Origin: Flavonifractor avicola
GTDB lineage: Bacteria > Bacillota > Clostridia > Oscillospirales > Oscillospiraceae
Assembly (NCBI GenBank): GCA_019116915.1
Contig: DXAS01000096.1
Location: 1-5,648, forward strand
Direction: 5' to 3'
DNA length: 5,648 nucleotides
How positions within the stretch are numbered: position 1 is the first letter of the stretch; the number at the start of each line of letters is the position of its first letter. The position numbers and the translations under genes are program-made. This document shows, piece by piece, positions 1-4,712 of this stretch. The notes under the pieces are model-generated. The model made no database searches and was not told the DNA's origin. It saw only the letters and a list, made by a program, of their open reading frames with translations.

Positions 1-2054
1 CGTTTCCAGAGGGTGAACAGGAAGTTGGCGCTGTACTCATGCTGGAACAGCAGATAGATCTCATCGATATAGACCCATGTGTTTTTGCCCAGCTTCCGAT
101 TGCGGATGATGCGGTTGAATACACTGTCCAGCACCACCAGCATCCCCACCGGCTGGAGCTGCTTGCCCAGATCCCGGATGTCATAGCAGAGGATTCGTGC
201 GTCCGTGTCCACATTGGTGGGCTTGGCGAAGGTGTTCAGGCTGCCCTCGGTGAACAGCTCGATGGCCAGGGCCACGTCGCGGGCCTCGGCCTCCGGCTGG
301 CGGAGCAGTTCGGCGTGGAAGTCCTGGAGGGTGGGGACGCCGCCCCGGTATCCGCCCCGGATGTAGTCGTGGTAGCACTGGGCGGTACAGCGGTCAATGA
401 TGGATTTCTCTTTGGCTGTCAGCTTGCCGGAGCCCACCAGCTGTTCACACAGGGAGAGAAGGAACTCCGACTTGAGCACTACGGGATTCTCCCCGTCGCC
501 ATAGCCCTGTTCCATGTCCATGGCGTTGATGTGGTTGGGGGAAGCGGCGGAGATGGTGATGACCTCACCGCCCAGCCCCTCGATGAGCGGACGGTACTCC
601 GCCTCGGGGTCGATGACGATGATGTCATCCGGCAGGCGCGCCCTATCCTCCCGGCCATTGTCCGCCGCCAGCGCCAGGCCCACCATCTCCCGCTTGGCGG
701 TGAAGGATTTGCCGGAGCCGGAGACGCCCAGCACAAAGCCGTTGCCGTTGAGGAGCTCCTTGCGGTTGGCGATGATGAGGTTCTTGCTGATGACGTTCTG
801 ACCGTAGTACACGCCGCCCCGATCCCGCACCTCCTGGGTCTTGAAGGGCATAAGGACGGCCAGGGCCTCGGTGGTCAGGGTGCGCAAAGCGTCGATCCGC
901 CGCAGGCCCAGGGGCAGGGCGGTGGCCAGGCCGTCCGCCTGCTGCCAGCTCAGGGTGGAGAGCTGGCACAGGTGCTTGCGGGCGGCAGACTGGAGGGCGT
1001 CGGTGTCGCTGTCCAGTTCCTCCTTGGTGTCCGCCAGATGCACCAGGGTCACCACGGCGAACATCATCCGCTGGTCGCGGGTGGTGAGGTCGTCCAGCAT
1101 CTCCCGCGTCTCTTTCCTCTGCTGCTCCAGGTCGTAGGGCACCACGGCGGAGAAGTTATTGTTGCTGTTCTGCCGCCTCTGCCAGTTGGTGACGTTGGTC
1201 TCCACTCCCAGCAGACGAGACTGCATCTCCCGCACCGCCTCGTCTGTGGGGACGGGGATCACGTCGATGGACAGCATCATGGTGCGGTCCAGGGACGTCA
1301 GTTCGCTGATCATGGAGTCCTTAATATAAGAGGCGTACTCCTTGAGAAACAGCACCCGCCCGAACTTGCCGCCCATGATGAAATGGTCTTTCTTGAACTC
1401 CAGGCTGTCCGGGCAGATGGCATCCTTGAAGGAGTGCCCCTTCCGCATACAGTCCCGCAGATCCAGTCGATACTCGGACTCCTCCCCGGTGCGGTAGAAG
1501 TCGTGGAGCACCCGCAGGCGGTCCATCGCGCTCAGCTCCTCACAGTGGGAGTCCAGATGATTCAGGCGTGACACCACATCCGCGGTCACCCGGTCAAAGA
1601 AGGCGCGGGCCTCCTCGATGTTCTTCCGGTGGACGGACAGGGTGATATACCGCTCCTGCACCACGCTGTTGGAGGAGTCGGTGACCTTGTCCATGAGCAT
1701 GGCGTTGTACTCCGCCCGGTAGCCGTCCAGGTAGTCGTCCCGGCGGGGCAGCAGGATCTCCTGCCGGAAGTTCTCCCGGTCGAGCCGCTTGTTGTTGATG
1801 GTGATCTTGGTGGTGGAGCCGGTATCCAGGGCGTTGAGCAGCTCGGAATATCCCAGGAACATGGCGGCCTTGTCCTCTTTTGAGGCGATGGCATAGTTGA
1901 TATCGGAGAAACGGATGGTTTTAGAATACTTCGTGCCGAATTGAAAGATCCCATCCGGCCAGAGGCGGTGGATGGGGATGGTATCCTGTACGGATCTTGG
2001 AACTGCAAAACATTCTTTATCCTGTTTGAGCGTGTTCTGCAGGGTTCTAATCAA
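1..2054 (-). CDS. VirB4-like conjugal transfer ATPase (CD1110-type), 3' end beyond window
   Basis: This is the hexameric-type ATPase that energises assembly of, and transport through, the conjugative type IV secretion channel at the inner face of the membrane. About 685 residues are visible; the family usually runs to roughly 780-800, so only the last part of the ATPase domain is missing. The N-terminal CagE/TrbE-like region (about 1-400) carries the family blocks IPVPTDEAVRE (266-276) and NWQRRQ (290-295). The Walker A motif GVSGSGKS is at 443-450 and Walker B VYIDE at 661-665, both intact. Translation starts at TTG (2052-2054), 9 bases after AAGGAGG. There is no in-frame ATG upstream, because a TGA lies only a few codons before it. 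The start overlaps the end of PrgI by 8 bases, so the two are probably translationally coupled. The frame is open throughout. The 510-residue plus-strand frame opposite is a shadow. Confidence 0.96.
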   Translation of the reverse strand, partial: MIRTLQNTLKQDKECFAVPRSVQDTIPIHRLWPDGIFQFGTKYSKTIRFSDINYAIASKEDKAAMFLGYSELLNALDTGSTTKITINNKRLDRENFRQEILLPRRDDYLDGYRAEYNAMLMDKVTDSSNSVVQERYITLSVHRKNIEEARAFFDRVTADVVSRLNHLDSHCEELSAMDRLRVLHDFYRTGEESEYRLDLRDCMRKGHSFKDAICPDSLEFKKDHFIMGGKFGRVLFLKEYASYIKDSMISELTSLDRTMMLSIDVIPVPTDEAVREMQSRLLGVETNVTNWQRRQNSNNNFSAVVPYDLEQQRKETREMLDDLTTRDQRMMFAVVTLVHLADTKEELDSDTDALQSAARKHLCQLSTLSWQQADGLATALPLGLRRIDALRTLTTEALAVLMPFKTQEVRDRGGVYYGQNVISKNLIIANRKELLNGNGFVLGVSGSGKSFTAKREMVGLALAADNGREDRARLPDDIIVIDPEAEYRPLIEGLGGEVITISAASPNHINAMDMEQGYGDGENPVVLKSEFLLSLCEQLVGSGKLTAKEKSIIDRCTAQCYHDYIRGGYRGGVPTLQDFHAELLRQPEAEARDVALAIELFTEGSLNTFAKPTNVDTDARILCYDIRDLGKQLQPVGMLVVLDSVFNRIIRNRKLGKNTWVYIDEIYLLFQHEYSANFLFTLWK

Positions 2055-2400
2055 TCTTGAGATCCTCCTTCATCGCAGTGTGTTCCAGCAATTTGGCGTA
2101 GAGGTTTTCCGATCTGAACACAAGATGCCGGGGATATAAAAACTCCGAGCGGATCACCACGATCAGGAACCGCTCGAAGGTCAGACCGTTATAGGTAAAA
2201 AAGCCGCATACAGCGAAAGGGAATGCGGCCAGTACACACAGCCAGCCGATGCTCCCGGCCCCTGCCACGGTGCGGAGAGCGAAATAAACGCCCACCGCCA
2301 CAGCGACGGCCAGCAGGGCGAAGATGAGCTGCCGCAGGGAGAGCCCGAAAAACAGGCTCTCCTGATAGTCGCGGACTTCTTTGTTGATCCTTACTTCCAA
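2047..2400 (-). CDS. PrgI family membrane protein of the conjugation channel
   Basis: This 117-residue PrgI-family protein is a small inner-membrane component that almost always sits directly before a VirB4-like ATPase in Gram-positive conjugative elements, where it is thought to play a VirB3-like role. The N-terminus EVRINKEVRDYQESLFFG is characteristic. Two hydrophobic segments follow at about residues 22-42 and 50-70, then a soluble tail including the ERFLIVVIRSEFLYPRHL stretch. The start codon is TTG (2398-2400), not ATG. It is set by an 11-base perfect Shine-Dalgarno match 3 bases upstream. The stop lies inside the start region of VirB4, so translation is coupled. The gene is head-to-head with the small plus-strand membrane gene at 2514, which cuts it off from the VirB6-like gene that normally precedes it closely. 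Its transcript must therefore come through that region or start in 2415-2513. Confidence 0.94.
   Translation of the reverse strand: MEVRINKEVRDYQESLFFGLSLRQLIFALLAVAVAVGVYFALRTVAGAGSIGWLCVLAAFPFAVCGFFTYNGLTFERFLIVVIRSEFLYPRHLVFRSENLYAKLLEHTAMKEDLKID
2064..2070 (-). promoter_or_regulatory. Ribosome binding site deciding the TTG start of the VirB4-like gene
   Basis: On the minus strand the sequence reads AAGGAGG followed by 9 bases and TTG. It lies within the 3' end of PrgI. With a stop codon just upstream in the VirB4 frame and no ATG nearby, it identifies the TTG at 2052-2054 as the start. Confidence 0.85.
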
Positions 2401-2403
2401 AAA

Positions 2404-2414
2404 ATCACCTCCTT
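2404..2414 (-). promoter_or_regulatory. Extended, perfect Shine-Dalgarno sequence of PrgI
   Basis: The minus strand reads AAGGAGGTGAT, complementary over 11 bases to the 3' end of bacterial 16S rRNA, with 7 bases between GGAGG and a TTG start. The unusually long match probably offsets the weak start codon. Confidence 0.85.
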
Positions 2415-2455
2415 GGTCTGGTACTCAGTTTTTTGAAAAATCGACGAACAGACTG

Positions 2456-2484
2456 TTGCAGCCACCGCCCATCTATGGTACTAT
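2456..2484 (+). promoter_or_regulatory. Candidate sigma-A promoter for the small plus-strand membrane gene
   Basis: TTGCAG (2456-2461), a 17-base spacer and TACTAT (2479-2484) form a moderate -35/-10 pair. It lies in the only non-coding gap on this side, 30 bases before the ATG at 2514. The spacing is optimal but the hexamers match consensus only at 3 and 4 of 6 positions. A small hairpin (TCCAG-CAAA-CTGGA, 2484-2497) sits between it and the ribosome binding site. Confidence 0.45.
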
Positions 2485-2513
2485 CCAGCAAACTGGACAA
2501 GGAGGTCACGGCA

Positions 2514-2852
2514 ATGCTGTTCCTGTTTCTGGGGGTGGGGCTCGCTCTCCTGCCCATCCTGCTCCGCCTGGCGATCCGGCTCCGCCTGGGTGTACCGCTG
2601 TTGTACGCCACAGGGATGCTCACAGTGTTCCACAGCTGGTATCAGGCCCACACCGCGCTGGCGGACGGCATCTTTTTTGCTTTGGTGGGCCTGGCCGCCC
2701 TGTCCTGGGTAGTGACTGCGGCCCGCAAGGCCCTGGACTGGTTCTCCGGCTTTTGGGCAGATCGGACCGCTGCGGCGCGATTTGCCCGCAGGGTGCGGCA
2801 GGCCAGGGCTGGCGGGCAGTCCGCCGTCAGTACCGAGGGGCTGTGGCACTAA
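2514..2852 (+). CDS. Small uncharacterised membrane protein, opposite strand to the transfer genes
   Basis: I do not recognise this 112-residue protein. The start is ATG at 2514, 8 bases after a perfect AAGGAGG (2499-2505). An earlier in-frame TTG near 2433 has no ribosome binding site. The chain is very hydrophobic in its first two thirds. Likely membrane segments are residues 1-17, about 27-42 (LLYATGMLTVF) and 51-70 (ADGIFFALVGLAALSWVV), separated by an arginine-rich turn (RLAIRLRLG). They are followed by a basic, probably cytoplasmic tail (ARFARRVRQAR, roughly 87-97). It is transcribed against the surrounding conjugation genes. Its TAA lies 3 bases from the stop of the VirB6-like gene and its 5' end is divergent from PrgI. 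A separate promoter suggests expression independent of the transfer operon, as expected for an entry-exclusion or regulatory membrane protein, but nothing in the sequence proves that. Coding status is supported by the ribosome binding site and coherent membrane pattern. Confidence 0.75.
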   Translation: MLFLFLGVGLALLPILLRLAIRLRLGVPLLYATGMLTVFHSWYQAHTALADGIFFALVGLAALSWVVTAARKALDWFSGFWADRTAAARFARRVRQARAGGQSAVSTEGLWH

Positions 2853-2855
2853 AGG

Positions 2856-3707
2856 TCAGCCCAGGCCCATCATCTCCCGGATGAGTCGGTCGCTCATCTT
2901 AATGGCTCCCACCAGTACCAGCATATTGAAGATCAGCTCCCCGATATAGTTCCACACAATGGTGGCAGGCGCCAGGGTGCTGTCCGTGATGGCGGGCGGG
3001 GCCGAGGCGAAGGCCGAGAAGATCACACAAGCCAATACAATGACACAGCCCTCCAGGCAGATGGCGGCGTAGCTTTTGAGAAAGGCCACGCCGATGCTGC
3101 TGGAGGGCTGTCCCGCGAAACTGGCCAGGGGGATGGGCGCGATGGCCGTCGCCATATAGAGCTTAAAAAAACGGCTGTAGACGGTGAGGATCATCACCAG
3201 GGAGAGCACCCAAATGAACAGGGAGCCCAGCAGGGTAATGGCCCACAGGGGGATGCTGTCCAAAAAGCCCACGCTCTCGATGGTGGTCACCATCTCACTG
3301 GGCAGGGTGGTGGCTGACATGGCCGTCAGGCCGGAGGAGGACATGATGGTGGATACCATGCCCTGGGCGACGCTGAACAGCGCCGTCATCAGTTCCATCC
3401 CATGCCCTACCGCCGCCTGGGCCAGCACGAACCGCACAAAGCACCGGAAGGCCATCTCCGGCTTCTTTAGCTCCGCAAAGCTGCCGCAAGTCTTGACCAC
3501 TCCGGCGGCGAAAAATAGCACCAGCAGGCCGTAGCCCACGGCCTGGAGGGCCCCGTTGATGTTCTGAATTACCGTCCAAACGCCGCCGCCCTTGAAATTC
3601 TCAGGGCTGGTGCTGATGAGAGTCCAGATCTCCGCCAGCTTGTCGTTCCAGGTGGTCAGGGCGGAGTTGAGGTTGTCCACGATCCAATTCCCGCTTCCTA
3701 TTTTCAT
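2856..3707 (-). CDS. VirB6/TrbL-like conjugal transfer membrane protein (CD1112-type)
   Basis: This is a polytopic inner-membrane protein of about 283 residues, expected to form part of the DNA/protein translocation pore next to VirB4. Recognisable family blocks are the N-terminal region WNDKLAEIW, the segment GYGLLVLFFAAGVVKTCGSF followed by AELKKPE, the central VYSRFFKLYMATAIAPIPL stretch with FAGQPS after it, and the C-terminal ELIFNMLVLVGAIKMSDRLI followed by REMMG. Six or so hydrophobic segments are visible, near residues 54-74, 92-118, 155-178, 183-198, 214-236 and 256-272. The start is taken as ATG at 3705-3707; two GTG codons directly precede it (3708-3713) and could serve instead. 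No convincing Shine-Dalgarno precedes any of them, only a weak AGAG, unlike every other gene here. Upstream on the same strand one would expect Maff2 at once, but a toxin-antitoxin cassette in the opposite orientation intervenes. The 3' end meets the small plus-strand gene tail to tail with no terminator between. Confidence 0.94.
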   Translation of the reverse strand: MKIGSGNWIVDNLNSALTTWNDKLAEIWTLISTSPENFKGGGVWTVIQNINGALQAVGYGLLVLFFAAGVVKTCGSFAELKKPEMAFRCFVRFVLAQAAVGHGMELMTALFSVAQGMVSTIMSSSGLTAMSATTLPSEMVTTIESVGFLDSIPLWAITLLGSLFIWVLSLVMILTVYSRFFKLYMATAIAPIPLASFAGQPSSSIGVAFLKSYAAICLEGCVIVLACVIFSAFASAPPAITDSTLAPATIVWNYIGELIFNMLVLVGAIKMSDRLIREMMGLG

Positions 3708-3715
3708 CACCACAC

Positions 3716-3746
3716 TTTACTCTAAATTTATATTGATATTTACTCT
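3716..3746. repeat. Direct repeat TTTACTCT flanking the -35 box, possible antitoxin operator
   Basis: TTTACTCT occurs at 3716-3723 and again at 3739-3746, a 23-base period (about two helical turns), bracketing the -35 hexamer of the toxin-antitoxin promoter. TAAAT/ATTTA at 3723-3727 and 3738-3742 also gives a short inverted repeat. Phd/YefM antitoxins autoregulate by binding repeated sites at their promoter, so this is a reasonable but unproven operator. Confidence 0.4.
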
Positions 3747-3761
3747 TGATTTTGCTATACT
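3733..3761 (+). promoter_or_regulatory. Strong sigma-A promoter of the toxin-antitoxin cassette
   Basis: TTGATA (3733-3738), 17 bases, TATACT (3756-3761): each hexamer matches consensus at 5 of 6 positions with optimal spacing. It lies in a patch of roughly 25% GC, in sharp contrast to the GC-rich surroundings. AAGGAGG (3769-3775) follows, 8 bases before the antitoxin ATG, giving a short leader. Confidence 0.8.
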
Positions 3762-3782
3762 ATCCTTGAAGGAGGCGAACAA
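3754..3782 (-). promoter_or_regulatory. Weak candidate minus-strand promoter for the VirB6-like gene
   Basis: On the minus strand TTGTTC (3777-3782), a 17-base spacer and TATAGC (3754-3759) lie about 47 bases before the start of the VirB6-like gene. The -10 overlaps that of the toxin-antitoxin promoter face to face. The hexamers match only 3 and 4 of 6, so this may be chance in AT-rich DNA. Confidence 0.2.
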
Positions 3783-3783
3783 T

Positions 3784-4056
3784 ATGCCAACTATTCGTCC
3801 AATCTCTGATCTGCGCAACAATGCCAACGAGATCTCTGATTTTTGCCGCCAGACGCATGAGCCGGTCTATATCACTCGCAATGGCAGTGGAGATATGGTA
3901 GTGCTCAGTATGGAAGAATATGAGCGTCAGCGGGCGCTGATCGATCTCTATGGCAAGCTGGCGGTGGCGGAGCAGGAGATCACCTCTGGTGCGGAGGGCG
4001 AGGACTTCCTGACCGCCGCACGTCAGTTGCGGGAGCGTGTCCATGGAAAACTATGA
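3784..4056 (+). CDS. Phd/YefM-family type II antitoxin
   Basis: This 90-residue antitoxin would bind and neutralise the toxin encoded next to it and, as a complex, repress its own promoter. The N-terminal part (about 1-52) is a typical Phd/YefM DNA-binding and dimerisation domain: PTIRPISDLRNN, then EPVYITRNGSGDMVVLSMEEY. The C-terminal part (about 55-90) is charged and probably helical, the usual toxin-wrapping tail. The ATG at 3784 is chosen because AAGGAGG ends 8 bases before it and a strong promoter lies just upstream. The frame stays open back to 3592, but that part is antisense to the VirB6-like gene. The last 14 bases overlap the toxin gene, the usual antitoxin-first arrangement. It is encoded opposite to the transfer genes that flank it. 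Confidence 0.93.
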   Translation: MPTIRPISDLRNNANEISDFCRQTHEPVYITRNGSGDMVVLSMEEYERQRALIDLYGKLAVAEQEITSGAEGEDFLTAARQLRERVHGKL

Positions 4057-4345
4057 CGTGATCCTTTATCCTACCGCCAAGCAGGATCTGCTGGACATCA
4101 TCGATTATCTGAATACCCTGTCCCCAGATGCCGCTCTACGGTACTATGACCTGCTGACAGAGGAGATCGCCAGCCTGTCGAAAATGCCGAAGCGGTGCCC
4201 CCGCCCCAAAGATCTGGCCCTGGCCGCCAAGGGATACCGCTATCTCATCGTCAAGGACTACCTGGTCTTTTATGTAGTCTCTGGCCAGACAGTGCAGATC
4301 CGACGTATCCTCTATGGGCGTCGAGATTATCAAGCATTACTATGA
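4043..4345 (+). CDS. RelE/ParE-family type II toxin
   Basis: This 100-residue protein has the compact RelE/ParE fold signature: an N-terminal strand and helix (VILYPTAKQDLLDIIDYL, residues 6-23), a second helix (about 26-46), then strands around KGYRYLIVKDYLVFYVV (63-79) and the basic C-terminal block QIRRILYGRRDY (85-96). Such proteins either cleave mRNA on the ribosome or poison DNA gyrase; the sequence alone does not say which. The start is ATG at 4043, preceded at 7 bases by GGGAG (4031-4035). A GTG at 4037 is in frame but sits too close to that site. The gene overlaps the antitoxin by 14 bases, so the pair is translationally coupled. It ends just before a strong terminator. No truncation or missing basic cluster is seen, so the toxin looks intact. 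Confidence 0.92.
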   Translation: MENYDVILYPTAKQDLLDIIDYLNTLSPDAALRYYDLLTEEIASLSKMPKRCPRPKDLALAAKGYRYLIVKDYLVFYVVSGQTVQIRRILYGRRDYQALL

Positions 4346-4348
4346 AGT

Positions 4349-4386
4349 GAGCGAGGTAGCGCAGCTGCGCCACCTCGCTCTTTTAT
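4349..4386 (+). terminator. Intrinsic terminator of the toxin-antitoxin cassette
   Basis: GAGCGAGGT (4349-4357) pairs with ACCTCGCTC (4372-4380), and GCGC with GCGC inside, around an AGCT loop. The only internal defect is A4358 opposite C4371. TTTTAT follows on the plus strand. It lies 3 bases after the toxin stop and abuts the stop of Maff2 on the other strand. Read from the minus strand there is no U-tract, so it should terminate mainly the plus-strand transcript. Confidence 0.88.
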
Positions 4387-4712
4387 CAGCCGGTAATGAG
4401 GGTGAGGATCTCTTTGGTAAAGGTGATCACAATGCCACCCGCCAGCGTCAGGAATCCGTTGGAACGCTGGGACGGATCGTGAGACTGAAACGAGAGCCCC
4501 ACCTGGACGATGCCCCAGCCCAGCAGGATCAGGCCGATGGCCCGGATCAGGGAAAAGATAAACTCCGAGAGATTATCGACCACCGCCAGAGGGTCATCCG
4601 CCGCCAGGGCAGGCATGACCGTGAGGGACAGGACGGCCACCAGGCAGACGAACACGGCGTATGCCTTGCGGGCGCGCCGCTCAGAGGGGCGGTCGTGAAA
4701 ATCGTTTTTCAT
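4386..4712 (-). CDS. Maff2 family mobile-element membrane protein
   Basis: This 108-residue protein belongs to the Maff2 family, small proteins found between the VirD4- and VirB6-like genes of Clostridia conjugative elements. The basic N-terminus (RPSERRARK) and hydrophobic core (about 18-34) end in ALAA at about 35-38, which looks like a signal peptide with a cleavage site. The remaining ~70 residues hold two membrane segments, about 51-74 (LIRAIGLILLGWGIVQVGL) and 86-106 (GFLTLAGGIVITFTKEIL). Signal peptide plus two helices resembles VirB2/TrbC pilins in layout; that comparison is my inference, as the family has no established function. The start is ATG at 4710-4712, 8 bases after AAGGAG (4721-4726). 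It overlaps the VirD4-like stop as ATGA, so translation is coupled. Downstream on its strand lies the opposite-facing toxin-antitoxin cassette rather than the VirB6-like gene. Confidence 0.93.
   Translation of the reverse strand: MKNDFHDRPSERRARKAYAVFVCLVAVLSLTVMPALAADDPLAVVDNLSEFIFSLIRAIGLILLGWGIVQVGLSFQSHDPSQRSNGFLTLAGGIVITFTKEILTLITG

Noticed and set aside
39..1571. A 510-codon open frame on the plus strand, the longest complete one in the window
   Set aside because: It is exactly antisense to the VirB4-like gene, whose minus-strand frame has intact Walker A and B motifs and family blocks. The plus-strand translation is rich in H, Q, G and V with no recognisable domain, as expected for a shadow in GC-rich DNA.
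2782..2817. GCCCGC/GCGGGC inverted arms as a terminator for the plus-strand membrane gene
   Set aside because: They lie inside the coding sequence, with a long GC-rich loop and no T-tract.
2405..2849. Minus-strand frames of 72 and 122 codons (2405-2623 and 2481-2849) opposite the small membrane gene, which would keep the operon direction continuous
   Set aside because: They show no membrane pattern, ribosome binding site or family similarity, whereas the plus-strand frame has all but the last.
3592..3783. Upstream extension of the antitoxin reading frame
   Set aside because: No ribosome binding site at the earlier start; it runs antisense into the VirB6-like gene and through the cassette promoter. 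The ATG at 3784 has promoter, AAGGAGG spacing and the normal Phd/YefM N-terminus.
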